From contig NZ_JABFCL010000011.1 of assembly GCF_017566145.1 (NCBI RefSeq), forward strand, positions 1 through 64,000: a stretch of DNA of 64,000 nucleotides, given 5' to 3'. The translations under genes were made by a program, and so were the position numbers. Source of the DNA: Bittarella massiliensis (ex Durand et al. 2017). GTDB lineage: Bacteria > Bacillota > Clostridia > Oscillospirales > Ruminococcaceae. Shown here in pieces: positions 17,356 to 26,406 of this stretch. Position 1 is the first letter of the stretch, and each line of letters starts with the position of its first letter. The notes beneath the pieces were generated by a model, which was not told the origin of the DNA, searched no databases, and saw only the letters and a program-made list of their open reading frames with translations.

Positions 17356-18198
17356 ATGTATAAAATTGTCAAAAAAGAGGTGCTCAACCCCACCGTCACC
17401 CGGATGGAGATCGACGCCCCGCTGGTGGCGAAAAAGGCCCAGCCGGGCCAGTTCATCATTCTGCGGGTGGACGACGAGGGGGAGCGCATCCCCCTGACGG
17501 TCGCCGACTACGACCGGGAGAAGGGGACGGTCACCATCATCTTTCAGATCGTGGGGGCCACCACCGAAAAACTAAACCACCTGGAAGAGGGGGAGTGCCT
17601 GCAGGACTTTGTGGGCCCCCTGGGCACCCCCTCCCACACCGACGGGCTGCACAAGGTCGCCGTCATCGGCGGCGGGGTGGGTTGCGCCATCGCCTATCCG
17701 ATCGCCAAAAAACTGCATCAGCAGGGGGCGACGGTCCACTCGGTGGTGGGTTTTCGCAACACCGACTTGGTGATCTTGCAAGAGGAGTTCGAGGCAGTCA
17801 GCGACAAGCTGGTCATCATGACCGACGACGGTTCCAGCGGCCGCAAGGGCCTGGTGACCGACGCCCTGAAAGAGCTCATCGAGAGCGGGGAGCAGTATGA
17901 CGAGGTCATCGCCATCGGTCCCCTGGTGATGATGAAGTTCGTCTCCGCCCTCACCAAAAACTACGGCATCAAAACGGTGGTGAGCATGAATCCCATCATG
18001 ATCGACGGCACCGGGATGTGCGGCGGTTGCCGGCTGACGGTGGGCGGCGAGACCAAATTCGCCTGTGTGGACGGGCCCGACTTCGACGGCCACCTGGTGG
18101 ACTTTGACGAGGCCATTGAGCGCTCGAGCATGTACCGGGATTTTGAAAAGCAGGCCCGGGAAGAGACCTGCAATCTGTTTGCCAAGGAGGTGCAGTGA
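17356..18198 (+). CDS. nfnA: NfnA: electron-bifurcating ferredoxin:NADP+ oxidoreductase, FAD/[2Fe-2S] subunit
   Basis: 280 aa. Small subunit of the NADH-dependent reduced ferredoxin:NADP+ oxidoreductase; also annotated as sulfide dehydrogenase or dihydroorotate dehydrogenase electron-transfer-like protein. FAD-binding beta-barrel at residues 1-95 with RIPLTVADYD, NAD-binding GGGVGCAIAYP near 110-120, and a [2Fe-2S] site in GTGMCGGCRLTVGG plus F-A-C-V-D-G-P near 220-240. The gene overlaps nfnB by four bases. NfnAB couples ferredoxin and NADH oxidation to NADP+ reduction, so it links the pyruvate oxidoreductases to NADPH supply. An anabolic reductase role cannot be excluded from sequence alone. 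Confidence 0.9.
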   Translation: MYKIVKKEVLNPTVTRMEIDAPLVAKKAQPGQFIILRVDDEGERIPLTVADYDREKGTVTIIFQIVGATTEKLNHLEEGECLQDFVGPLGTPSHTDGLHKVAVIGGGVGCAIAYPIAKKLHQQGATVHSVVGFRNTDLVILQEEFEAVSDKLVIMTDDGSSGRKGLVTDALKELIESGEQYDEVIAIGPLVMMKFVSALTKNYGIKTVVSMNPIMIDGTGMCGGCRLTVGGETKFACVDGPDFDGHLVDFDEAIERSSMYRDFEKQAREETCNLFAKEVQ

Positions 18199-19595
18199 CT
18201 GTGCCCAACATGTCTTTGAAAAAAAATGAAATGCCCTCCCAGGCGCCCGACGTGCGCAACAAAAACTTTTTGGAGGTGGCTCTGGGCTATACCGAAGAGC
18301 AGGCGGTGGACGAGGCAAACCGCTGCCTGCACTGCAAAAACGCCCCCTGCGTGGGCGGCTGCCCGGTGGCCATCGACATCCCCGCCTTTATCGACAAGGT
18401 GAAGGAGCGGGATTTTGAGGGGGCCTACCAGGTGATCGCCCGGCAGAGTTCCCTCCCCGCCGTCTGCGGACGGGTTTGCCCCCAGGAGACCCAGTGCGAG
18501 GGAAAATGCGTGCGGGGCATCAAGGGGGAGCCGGTGGCCATCGGCCGGTTGGAGCGGTTTGTGGCCGACTGGCACAACAGCCACAGCACAGAGGCGCCCC
18601 AGCGCCCCGCCCCCAACGGGCACAAGGTGGCCGTCATCGGCTCTGGCCCCTCGGGCCTGACCTGCGCCGGGGACCTGGTGAAAAAGGGCTATGACGTGAC
18701 CGTGTTTGAGGCCCTGCACCTGGCCGGCGGGGTGCTGGTCTACGGCATCCCCGAGTTCCGGCTGCCCAAGGCCATTGTGCAAAAGGAGATCGACGGCCTG
18801 AAGGCCCTGGGCTGCAAGGTGGAGACCAACATGGTCATCGGCAAGGTGCTCTCCATCGACGAGCTGTTCGAGCAGGGCTTCGAGTCGGTCTTTATCGGCT
18901 CGGGCGCGGGATTGCCTCGGTTCATGCGCATCCCCGGGGAGAACCTGAAGGGGGTCTACTCGGCCAACGAGTTTTTGACCCGCGTCAACCTGATGAAGGC
19001 CTACAAAGAGGGGGCCGACACCCCCATTGAGCGCGCCAAAAAGGTGGCCGTAGTGGGCGGCGGCAACGTGGCCATGGACGCGGCCCGCTGTGCCAAGCGG
19101 CTGGGCGCTGAAGAGGTCTACATCGTCTACCGCCGCTCAGAGGTGGAGCTGCCCGCCCGCCGCGAAGAGGTGGAGCACGCCAAGGAAGAGGGCATCATCT
19201 TTAAACTGCTGTGCAACCCGGTGCAGATCCTGCCCGACGAAAACAAGTTGGTGGGCGGCATCGAGTGCGTGGAGATGGAGCTGGGCGAGCCCGACGAGTC
19301 GGGTCGCCGCCGACCGGTGGCAAAGGAGGGGTCGGAGTTCGTGCTGGACGTGGACTGTGTGATCATGGCCATCGGCACCTCTCCCAACCCGCTGATCAAG
19401 TCCACCACCGCGGGGCTGGAGACCCAGAAGTGGGGCGGCATCATTGCCGACGAGGAGACCGGCCGCACTTCCCGCGAGGGGGTGTACGCCGGGGGCGACG
19501 CCGTGACCGGCGCAGCCACCGTCATTCTGGCCATGGGGGCGGGCAAAAAGGCCGCCACCGCCATCGACCAATACATACAGGGGAAAAACAGCTGA
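18195..19595 (+). CDS. nfnB: NfnB: NADPH-binding subunit (GltA-type glutamate synthase small-subunit homolog)
   Basis: 466 aa. N-terminal [4Fe-4S] region with cysteines at 44, 47, 52 and 56 (CLHCKNAPCVGGCP) and a second group near 93-107 (CGRVCPQETQCEGKC). FAD-binding GSGPSG near 153 and an NADPH-binding GGGNVAMDAARCAKRLGA near 290. Often labelled homotetrameric NADPH-dependent glutamate synthase, but pairing with nfnA and lack of a glutamate synthase large subunit point to bifurcating NfnB. The GTG at 18195 overlaps the nfnA stop and follows AAGGAGG by 4 nt; a second GTG at 18201 is an alternative. Strong terminator at 19611. Confidence 0.92.
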   Translation: MTVPNMSLKKNEMPSQAPDVRNKNFLEVALGYTEEQAVDEANRCLHCKNAPCVGGCPVAIDIPAFIDKVKERDFEGAYQVIARQSSLPAVCGRVCPQETQCEGKCVRGIKGEPVAIGRLERFVADWHNSHSTEAPQRPAPNGHKVAVIGSGPSGLTCAGDLVKKGYDVTVFEALHLAGGVLVYGIPEFRLPKAIVQKEIDGLKALGCKVETNMVIGKVLSIDELFEQGFESVFIGSGAGLPRFMRIPGENLKGVYSANEFLTRVNLMKAYKEGADTPIERAKKVAVVGGGNVAMDAARCAKRLGAEEVYIVYRRSEVELPARREEVEHAKEEGIIFKLLCNPVQILPDENKLVGGIECVEMELGEPDESGRRRPVAKEGSEFVLDVDCVIMAIGTSPNPLIKSTTAGLETQKWGGIIADEETGRTSREGVYAGGDAVTGAATVILAMGAGKKAATAIDQYIQGKNS

Positions 19596-19610
19596 GTTTT
19601 CCCACCGAGA

Positions 19611-19657
19611 AGAGGGCGCGAGCTTTCCCAAAAAGGGGAGCCGCGCCCTCTCTTTTT
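19611..19657 (+). terminator. Terminator after nfnAB
   Basis: Outer stem AGAGGGCGCG / CGCGCCCTCT continued by an imperfect inner stem, then CTTTTT. Confidence 0.9.
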
Positions 19658-19997
19658 GCCGCAATGGGGGCGAATGGGCAGGGCTTTTTGGGGGAGAGGC
19701 GAGCGCGTGTGAGAGAAAGGGGGAAAAGGCCTTCCTCTTCTCCACGACGCCTGCCCCGCCACCGGATCGCACAGGTGAAACGGGGACAGGCAGTTCAAGG
19801 AAAATTTTCCCGCCCCTTGTACAAACAGGCCCAGCGATCCTTCGCCCTCTCCGCCGCCTGCCCGCTCAAACTGGCGCGCCCCACCGCCCCCTCACAAAAT
19901 GCCTTGAGAAGATATTGGAAACGCAATATTTTCTCTTCTGCACAAAAGGGGAAAAGAATCTTCTCTATTTTTCGGACCGCCAGGTTGATAACAGATA
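19658..19997. other. Intergenic region between nfnB and nrdJ
   Basis: No gene supported. GC-rich to about 19900, then AT-rich toward the nrdJ promoter. Confidence 0.4.
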
Positions 19998-20026
19998 TTG
20001 CCCCTATACAGCAGCAGTGATACAAT
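19998..20026 (+). promoter_or_regulatory. Promoter of ribonucleotide reductase gene
   Basis: -35 TTGCCC (19998-20003), 17-bp spacer, TACAAT (20021-20026) with an extended TG. The -10 lies inside the NrdR-type box. Confidence 0.6.
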
Positions 20027-20035
20027 ATATAGTGT
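20020..20035 (+). promoter_or_regulatory. NrdR-type box
   Basis: ATACAATATATAGTGT matches 14 of 16 bases of the NrdR palindrome (ACACTATATATAGTGT form). It covers the -10 element, so NrdR binding would block transcription of nrdJ. The tandem second box often found three helical turns away is not clear here. Confidence 0.7.
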
Positions 20036-20114
20036 TATGGCCGGCCGACGGTTTTCCTGCGATGCGGCAAGGCCCCTGTTTTCCCGAGGATCGAAGAAAG
20101 AGGAGAGAAGCGAG

Positions 20115-22418
20115 ATGCCAGTTTCAAAGAACGCAGAGACCGTACTGGAGCGGCGGTATTTAATACGCGATGAGAGCGGAAAGGTGACCGAGACGGTGGA
20201 GGGATTGTTTCACCGGGTGGCCAGCTCCATCGCCGACGCGGACAAGCCCTATACCGGCGGCGCCTCCACCAAGGCGCTGGAAAAGGAATTCTACGAGGCA
20301 ATGACCAACCTGGAGTTCCTGCCCAACTCCCCCACCCTGATGAATGCCGGGCGACCCCTGGGCCAGCTGTCGGCATGCTTTGTGCTGCCGGTGGCCGACT
20401 CGATGGAGGACATCTTTGAGGCGGTGAAGCAGGCGGCCCTGATCCACAAATCGGGCGGCGGCACCGGCTTCTCCTTCTCCCGGCTGCGCCCCTGCGGCAG
20501 CGCCGTCAAATCCACCGGCGGGGTGGCCAGCGGCCCCATCAGCTTTATGCGGGTGTTCAACATGGCCACCGAGGCGGTGAAGCAGGGCGGCACCCGGCGG
20601 GGGGCCAATATGGGGATTTTGCGGGTGGACCATCCGGACATCCTAGAATTCATCGACTGCAAGAAGAACAATGCTGACATCACCAACTTCAACATCAGCG
20701 TGGGCATTACCGAGGAGTTCATGGCTGCGGTGATTGCCGACGGGGAGTACGACCTGGTCGACCCCTCCACCAAAAAGGTGGTGGGGTCCCTGGGAGCGAA
20801 GATGGTCTACGACAAGATCGTGGAGGGCGCCTGGCGAAACGGCGAGCCCGGCATCATCTTCCTGGATCGGCTCAACCGGGACAACGTGGTCCCTGGCCAG
20901 GGGCCGATCGAGAGCACCAACCCCTGCGGCGAACAGCCCCTGTTGCCCTATGAGAGCTGCAACCTGGGTTCCATCAATCTGGTGAAGATGCTCAAAGAGG
21001 GCAAAACTGGCTGTGAGGTGGACTGGGAGAAGCTCGAAAAGACGGTTCGCACCGCCGTCCACTTCTTGGACAATGTCATCGACGTGAACAAGTACCCCCT
21101 GGACAAAATCGACGAGACCACCAAGGCCACCCGCAAGATCGGCCTGGGGGTGATGGGATTTGCCGATATGCTGCTGATGCGGGGCATCTCCTACAACTCC
21201 GACGAGGGGGTAGAGGCGGCCCGGGAGATCATGTCCTTTATCAACCGGGTGGGCCACGAGGCCAGCGAGGAGCTGGCCAAGCAGCGGGGCGCCTTCCCCC
21301 TGTTTGAAGAGAGCATCCTCAAAGATGGGGCGGCCCGCCGCAACGGCACCGTCACCACCATCGCCCCCACCGGCACCCTCTCCATCATCGCCGGGTGCTC
21401 CTCGGGAGTGGAGCCGGTGTTCGCCTATGTCTTCATCCGCAACGTGATGGACGGCACCGAACTCATCGAGGTCAATCCGGTGCTCAAGCAGCTGTTGGAG
21501 GAGCGGGGACTCTACTCTGACGAGCTGATGCGGCGCATCTCCAAAGAGGGAACCATTGCCCACATCGAAGAGATTCCCGAGGACATTCGCCGGGTGTTTG
21601 TCTGCGCCCACGACGTGACCCCCGAATACCACGTGAAGATGCAGGCTGCCTTCCAGGAATACACCGACAACGCCGTCTCCAAAACGGTCAATTTTGGCCA
21701 CACCGCAACCCTGGAGGATGTCTCCCAGGTGTACATGCTGGCCTACCGCCTGGGCTGCAAAGGCGTGACCATCTACCGCGACGGCAGCCGGGACAGCCAG
21801 GTGCTCAACATCGGCAAGGTCAACGACGGCTCCAAAGAGGCGGAAGTCCCCGCCCTGCCCACCCGTCAGATCGGCCCCCGCCCCCGGCCGGAGGTGGTCA
21901 ACGGCTTTACCGAGCGGATGAAGATCGGCTGCGGCAACCTCTATATCACCGTCAACTACGACAAAGAGGGGATCGTGGAGGTCTTCACCAACACCGGCAA
22001 GGCGGGCGGCTGCCCCAGCCAATCGGAGGCCACCGCCCGGCTCACCTCCATCGCCCTGCGCTCCGGCATCTCGGTGGACGAGATCATCGACCAGCTCAAG
22101 GGGATCCGCTGTCCCTCCACCATCCGCCAGCAGGGGATGAGCTGCACCTCCTGCCCGGACGCCATCGCCAAGATCGTCAAAAAGGTGGACGACTTTTTGA
22201 AGAGCGGCGGCGCGGAACAAGGGGCCACCATCCCCAGTTCCACCCGCCATCCGGAGGCCCCCGCCAAGCGCACCGAGACCCCCCGCGCCGAAAAGGCCTG
22301 GATCGGCTACCACCTGCCCACCCACGCCCTGCGCACCTGTCCCGAGTGCGGCAGCGCCCTGGAGCACGAGGGCGGCTGTGTGACCTGCCGCAACTGCGGT
22401 TTTTCCAAGTGCGGTTGA
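20115..22418 (+). CDS. nrdJ: Adenosylcobalamin-dependent (class II) ribonucleotide reductase
   Basis: 767 aa. Reduces ribonucleotides to deoxyribonucleotides using B12 radical chemistry, which needs no oxygen. Barrel motifs include GGGTGFSFSRLRP, GGTRRGANMGILRVDHPDI and ESTNPCGEQPLLPYESCNLGS (an active-site Cys in NPCGEQ). The C-terminal part has a TSCPD domain (GMSCTSCPDAI) and a zinc-ribbon-like tail CPECGSALEHEGGCVTCRNC. The ATG at 20115 is preceded by GAGGAG; an upstream in-frame extension would overlap the promoter and NrdR box, so it is rejected. Monocistronic, regulated by the NrdR-type box. Confidence 0.95.
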   Translation: MPVSKNAETVLERRYLIRDESGKVTETVEGLFHRVASSIADADKPYTGGASTKALEKEFYEAMTNLEFLPNSPTLMNAGRPLGQLSACFVLPVADSMEDIFEAVKQAALIHKSGGGTGFSFSRLRPCGSAVKSTGGVASGPISFMRVFNMATEAVKQGGTRRGANMGILRVDHPDILEFIDCKKNNADITNFNISVGITEEFMAAVIADGEYDLVDPSTKKVVGSLGAKMVYDKIVEGAWRNGEPGIIFLDRLNRDNVVPGQGPIESTNPCGEQPLLPYESCNLGSINLVKMLKEGKTGCEVDWEKLEKTVRTAVHFLDNVIDVNKYPLDKIDETTKATRKIGLGVMGFADMLLMRGISYNSDEGVEAAREIMSFINRVGHEASEELAKQRGAFPLFEESILKDGAARRNGTVTTIAPTGTLSIIAGCSSGVEPVFAYVFIRNVMDGTELIEVNPVLKQLLEERGLYSDELMRRISKEGTIAHIEEIPEDIRRVFVCAHDVTPEYHVKMQAAFQEYTDNAVSKTVNFGHTATLEDVSQVYMLAYRLGCKGVTIYRDGSRDSQVLNIGKVNDGSKEAEVPALPTRQIGPRPRPEVVNGFTERMKIGCGNLYITVNYDKEGIVEVFTNTGKAGGCPSQSEATARLTSIALRSGISVDEIIDQLKGIRCPSTIRQQGMSCTSCPDAIAKIVKKVDDFLKSGGAEQGATIPSSTRHPEAPAKRTETPRAEKAWIGYHLPTHALRTCPECGSALEHEGGCVTCRNCGFSKCG

Positions 22419-22507
22419 TGCCGCACCGCCTTACCGCCAAAAAAACGGAGTGGACACCCCGCCTTTTCCCCTAAGGGCGGTGGGGCGCGCCCTCTACAAA
22501 ATGCCAA

Positions 22508-22547
22508 CTGCCCGTACACCGACTTTCCCGGTGTGCGGGCAGCTTTT
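22508..22547 (+). terminator. Terminator after nrdJ
   Basis: 14-bp stem CTGCCCGTACACCG / CGGTGTGCGGGCAG with a 7-nt loop, then CTTTT. Confidence 0.85.
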
Positions 22548-22868
22548 CTCTGTAATTGGATAAGGGTCGCCAAGTTTTCAACCTTTTCCACATAGCTGCT
22601 GTGGATTTCTTCGCGTCCTTCCAACTATCTCCCCTCTTTTTTCGACCTATCGCACTGCCAAAACGCTTTTTTCGTGGGCTTTTGCCCCTTTCTCCTTTTT
22701 CCCCAAACACCCAACAGGGCAGTTTTCAACATCTGTTGAAAACCCTGTTGAGAAACAGGAGCTTCAAAATAGTGTTTATATATTATTCACTATAAAATGC
22801 AAATATAGACATATTGTTCATATATCTTAAGGGTAGAAGCCATCCACCGATTGGGTCAGGAGGAGAGT
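22548..22868. other. Structured intergenic region upstream of DsrE-like gene
   Basis: Contains TCCACA-N7-TGTGGA (about 22585-22603), a perfect GTTTTCAACA-TC-TGTTGAAAAC stem (22722-22743), CCTGTT-GAGA-AACAGG just after it, and ATAGTG-N13-CACTAT (22769-22793) in very AT-rich DNA. The last probably overlaps the promoter of the next gene. No gene is supported. Confidence 0.5.
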
Positions 22869-23219
22869 ATGCGCACGATTTTTCATGTAAGCGATTTGTC
22901 CAAGTGGGAACTGGCAATCAAAAATGCCATTCACATGCTCAACTACGGGAGGGACACCAAAACCGACTTCACCATTGAATTTATGGTCAATGGACCCGCC
23001 GTCACCCCACTCAACCTGCACGACGAGGCGGGGGAGCCGGTTCGCACCGCTCTGCAAGACCTGGTGAAACGGGGGGTCAACGTAGCGGTGAGTCAGAATA
23101 CCATGAACCACCTGGGACTGGGGGTCAAGGACATCCCCTCCTATGCGCTGCTGGTGCCCGCCACCGCCATTGAATTGACCCGCAGACAGGACGAGGAGTA
23201 CGCCTATATCCGCCCCTAG
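22869..23219 (+). CDS. DsrE family protein
   Basis: 116 aa, single DsrE/DsrF-like domain. Family members bind or transfer sulfur through a conserved Cys, or act as structural subunits. Here the usual Cys position in VAVSQNTMNHLGL is Ser/Gln, and the protein has no cysteine at all, so direct persulfide transfer is unlikely. GGAGG lies 5 nt before the ATG. It stands alone between two terminators, behind an AT-rich inverted repeat that could be an operator. Role unknown. Confidence 0.75.
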   Translation: MRTIFHVSDLSKWELAIKNAIHMLNYGRDTKTDFTIEFMVNGPAVTPLNLHDEAGEPVRTALQDLVKRGVNVAVSQNTMNHLGLGVKDIPSYALLVPATAIELTRRQDEEYAYIRP

Positions 23220-23235
23220 TGCCCGCAAACTGACA

Positions 23236-23278
23236 GAGAGCCGCCGGACTTTCGATCCGGCGGCTCTCTTCTCTTTTA
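23236..23278. terminator. Bidirectional terminator between DsrE-like gene and nucleoside hydrolase
   Basis: Perfect 13-bp stem GAGAGCCGCCGGA / TCCGGCGGCTCTC with a 7-nt loop and T-rich sequence on the plus side. Confidence 0.9.
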
Positions 23279-23297
23279 AAAATAGGGCCTGTGTTGC

Positions 23298-24242
23298 CTA
23301 GTCGTAAGATTTGCAGGCTTTGATGAGCATCTCAACAAAGGCGTCGCGGTCGGTGGAGACACACCAGTAATTTTTCTTGCTGGGCTCCTTGTAGACCCGC
23401 ATATCCACATAGGTAAAGCCATAGGTGTGCTCACCCTCGTACTCGACGGTGATGTCCCGGTGCTCCACCTGGAACAGTTCGGGGGCGATGGTGTAGGCCA
23501 CCGGGCAGGCATCGTGAATGGGGCAGGCCTTCATGCCGTTTTTCTCCTGGCAGCGGTAGAAGAAGGCCAGCAGCTCAGAGACCACCTTGCCCACCTTGCC
23601 GCCCTCGGCGGCAAAGCGCTCAAACTCGGCCGGGGTGACGCAGGTCTGGTAGGTCATGTCCAGGCCGAACATGGTCACCGGCACGTCTAAATCAAAGACG
23701 TAGTGGGCGCTCTCTGCGTCCTGCCAGATGTTGAACTCGGCCCCTTTGCAGGGGTAGTCCTTAAAGTCAACGGCGCGGTTGGCCCCGCCCATGACGTTGA
23801 TGGCAGCCACCTTCTCCACCAGTTCGGGGTGGCAGTAGAAGAGGGTGGCGATGTTGGTCAGGGGGCCAACTGCGAGGATGGTGACCTTCTCGCTGCTCTC
23901 GCGGAGGATGTCGGCGTAAAAATCGACGAAGTTTTTGTCCAGCACCTCGGTGGTGGGGTCGGGGAGAGAGGGGCCGTCGAGCCCCGACTCGCCGTGCACA
24001 TGGGGCACCGGCACATGGGCTTTGCGCATGGGTTTGGCACTGCCGGCGACCACCGGCACGTCGGTGCGGCCCATCAGCTCAACGGCCTTGAGGGCGTTGA
24101 CAGTGACCTTCTCCAGCGTCTGGTTGCCGGCGACGGTGACAATGCCCTTGACGTCCAGCTTATCGCTGGCCAGGGCCAGAGCCAGGGCGATAAAGTCGTC
24201 GTGGCCCGGATCGCAATCAATGATGACAGGAATCTTGCTCAT
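23298..24242 (-). CDS. Nucleoside hydrolase (IunH family), copy 2 of operon
   Basis: 314 aa. Hydrolyses a nucleoside to its base and ribose in the cytoplasm. The N-terminal IIDCDPGHDD is the calcium-binding signature of the family, and HDACPVAYTIAPELF near 240 matches the conserved C-terminal His-Asp segment. Base preference cannot be read from sequence. GGGAGGG precedes the ATG by 9 nt, and it starts 18 nt after the stop of a second nucleoside hydrolase, so the two form an operon. Confidence 0.92.
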   Translation of the reverse strand: MSKIPVIIDCDPGHDDFIALALALASDKLDVKGIVTVAGNQTLEKVTVNALKAVELMGRTDVPVVAGSAKPMRKAHVPVPHVHGESGLDGPSLPDPTTEVLDKNFVDFYADILRESSEKVTILAVGPLTNIATLFYCHPELVEKVAAINVMGGANRAVDFKDYPCKGAEFNIWQDAESAHYVFDLDVPVTMFGLDMTYQTCVTPAEFERFAAEGGKVGKVVSELLAFFYRCQEKNGMKACPIHDACPVAYTIAPELFQVEHRDITVEYEGEHTYGFTYVDMRVYKEPSKKNYWCVSTDRDAFVEMLIKACKSYD

Positions 24243-24260
24243 GTTGGTTTTCCCTCCCGT

Positions 24261-25211
24261 TTATTTGTAGAATTTGACCATTTCCACGCACAGCTGCATG
24301 TACTTTTCCATATCCACATCCTGGATGTCGTTGCAGTTGTGGGGGGCCTCTTCGCTGATGACGTAGTTGGGCAGGGTAGCGCCGTAGCCGCCCATCTTGC
24401 TCTGGCACTCCATATCGATGTGGCAGGGCTTGTAGGTGACCATGTCGGGATCAATGAGCATCAGGAAGGGGATGGCGTCGTGGATGATGCTGGAAAGTTT
24501 GCCGTTGCGGTCGGGCTTGACATCCTTGTAGCCCTCCACCAGCCCGGCAAGAACGTCGCTGACCCGGCTCTCCATCTGGGAGAGCTCGGCCAAAAAATCC
24601 AGGGGCAGGCCGGTTTTAAGGGTGACGTTGAGGCCGGCCATGTTCACCAAGAGGCCGGATTTAAAGACGATGTCGGCGGCGTGTACATCCACCAAAATGT
24701 TAAACTCGGCAGTGGGGTTGGCGTTGCCGGTGGTGGTGGAACCGCCCATGATGTAAAAGCCTTTGATCATCTTGGGCAACTCGGGGTATTTGAGAAGGGC
24801 GATGGCGATATTGGTCAGGGGACCGGTGGCGACGATGACCAGTTCGCCTTCGCACTCGACCGCCTTTTCATAGATAAAGTCCCAGGCGGGCTTGGGGTAG
24901 ACAGGGTTTTTGGCCGGAGGCAGGGTGACCGGGCCCAAACCGTTAACGCCGTGGGTGCCGGAGGCGGGGCGGTAGATGTCGTAGGAGAGGAGGGGCTTCT
25001 CGGCCCCGTAGGCCACTGGGCAGTTGATGCCCAGATACTCGGACAGATCGCGGGCGTTGCGCCGGGTGTGTTTGGCCTCGACGTTGCCGGCCACCGGGGT
25101 AATGCCCAGAATGTCAAACTTCTGGGTGGAGTGGGCCAGCATAATGGCAATGGCGTCGTCAATGCCGGGGTCACAGTCGATGACAATGGGGATTTTCTTG
25201 GTGTTTTCCAT
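24261..25211 (-). CDS. Nucleoside hydrolase (IunH family), copy 1 of operon
   Basis: 316 aa. Carries IVIDCDPGIDDAIAIML at the N-terminus and SSIIHDAIPFLMLIDPDM near 265, so both Ca2+/active-site segments are intact. Clearly divergent from its operon partner, which suggests complementary substrates (for example purine versus pyrimidine nucleosides). The start at 25211 follows GGAGG by 11 nt; an ATG six codons upstream overlaps that site and is less likely. Likely first gene of the salvage operon. Confidence 0.9.
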   Translation of the reverse strand: MENTKKIPIVIDCDPGIDDAIAIMLAHSTQKFDILGITPVAGNVEAKHTRRNARDLSEYLGINCPVAYGAEKPLLSYDIYRPASGTHGVNGLGPVTLPPAKNPVYPKPAWDFIYEKAVECEGELVIVATGPLTNIAIALLKYPELPKMIKGFYIMGGSTTTGNANPTAEFNILVDVHAADIVFKSGLLVNMAGLNVTLKTGLPLDFLAELSQMESRVSDVLAGLVEGYKDVKPDRNGKLSSIIHDAIPFLMLIDPDMVTYKPCHIDMECQSKMGGYGATLPNYVISEEAPHNCNDIQDVDMEKYMQLCVEMVKFYK

Positions 25212-25443
25212 GACTTCGGATACCTCCATCTTCTATTTTGATACGGCGTTTTGCACATAAATCCGCATATTACAAAATCATTGTACCTTACCCCAGAGAG
25301 GTTGGCAAATAGAAGTTTCCTTTGCTTTTCTGTGAGATGTGAACAATTTCCAGGAGCAAAACTTTTCCCTGTTACCGCGAAAAAGCAAAAAGGGGATGAG
25401 GAAAACCGGACTCGCCGGGCCGGTCAAACCCGTTTGAGAAACT

Positions 25444-25470
25444 GAAAAGAGCGGGCAAAATGCCCGCTCG
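25444..25470 (-). terminator. Terminator after DUF1848 gene
   Basis: 8-bp stem GAGCGGGC / GCCCGCTC, 5-nt loop, followed on the minus strand by TTTTC, directly past the stop at 25477. Confidence 0.8.
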
Positions 25471-25476
25471 AAAAAA

Positions 25477-26406
25477 TCAGAAAAACCGCAGCTGATCGTC
25501 CACCAGGGAGGCCATCTCCCTCTTGGCGACCTGGTCGCCTGGGGCGAGGGAGGAGCAGAGCAGAGGGCTGTACTCGTCGTAGCGCTCGTACCGGCGCAGG
25601 GCCGACTGGCCGCCCCCACCGGCGTAACAGTAGCGGCAGCCATTCAGGCAGCTGTCGTAAACGCCCACATCCACGCTCTCACAGCAGCCGCAGCCGGGGC
25701 GCTGCCCCCGGTCGGGCAGATGGCGCAGAGGGGTGCCGGAGATGGCGGCCAGCCGGCCTGCATCCACACAGCTGCCGTGGGAAATGCCCCATTGGGAGAG
25801 ATCGACGCTCTCACAGCAGGTGGAGAGGGCGAAGCCGCAGGTCGCAGCCGTTTCCGAAAAGGAATGGGCCAGCTGTTCGATTTCGGCCCGGTTGGGGGCC
25901 CGCAAACCCAGGTCACGGCCTGCGCGGCCGGTCTTTTGATACGAGTCGAGAAAGCTGATGACACAGCTGTCAGCAGCCCCGGCCAACCGGCGGGCCATGG
26001 CGTCAAAGGAGCGCAGGTGGTATTCCACCGTGTAGGTGGGGCTGATGAGGATGGGGTCATAGCGCCAGACCACCTGTTTGGGGGAGGTGGCTTGGGAGAG
26101 CTGCCAAAACAGGTCGATGAGCTGCCTTTTTTCGGGGAGGCCGGGCTCCAGGTCCCTGCCGTAGGGGGTGATGGTGAACTGAAAGTAGAAGGGATAGGGG
26201 ACCTGTCCCAGCAGGGGGAGGAGGGGGGCGGGGTTTTTGCTCCAAAACACCACCCCGTCCACCACCTGGGGGGAGAGGGAGATCTCACTGACCTGGTGGG
26301 GGTGAAAGGGATTTCTCACCCAGACCGAACCGGCCTTGATGCGGTTGATGAACCAGCGGCTGTAATAGCAGGGGATGTCGGTGCGGCGGCTGGCGCTGAT
26401 GATCAC
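25477..26406 (-). CDS. DUF1848 family protein
   Basis: 309 aa. Starts VIISASRRTDIPCYYSRWF, the hallmark of DUF1848, followed by FWSKNPAPLLPLL and VVWRYDPILIS. The C-terminus holds a cysteine cluster, GCGCCESVDVGVYDSCLNGC plus RYCYA, that resembles an iron-sulfur or radical-SAM-like binding site. The biochemical role is not established. GTG start with AGGAGG 9 nt upstream; an in-frame extension to 26547 is rejected for lack of a ribosome site. Monocistronic. Confidence 0.85.
   Translation of the reverse strand: MIISASRRTDIPCYYSRWFINRIKAGSVWVRNPFHPHQVSEISLSPQVVDGVVFWSKNPAPLLPLLGQVPYPFYFQFTITPYGRDLEPGLPEKRQLIDLFWQLSQATSPKQVVWRYDPILISPTYTVEYHLRSFDAMARRLAGAADSCVISFLDSYQKTGRAGRDLGLRAPNRAEIEQLAHSFSETAATCGFALSTCCESVDLSQWGISHGSCVDAGRLAAISGTPLRHLPDRGQRPGCGCCESVDVGVYDSCLNGCRYCYAGGGGQSALRRYERYDEYSPLLCSSLAPGDQVAKREMASLVDDQLRFF

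Noticed and set aside
19998..20114. N-terminal extension of the ribonucleotide reductase
   Set aside because: It would cover the promoter and NrdR-type box; the ATG at 20115 has a ribosome site and fits the family.
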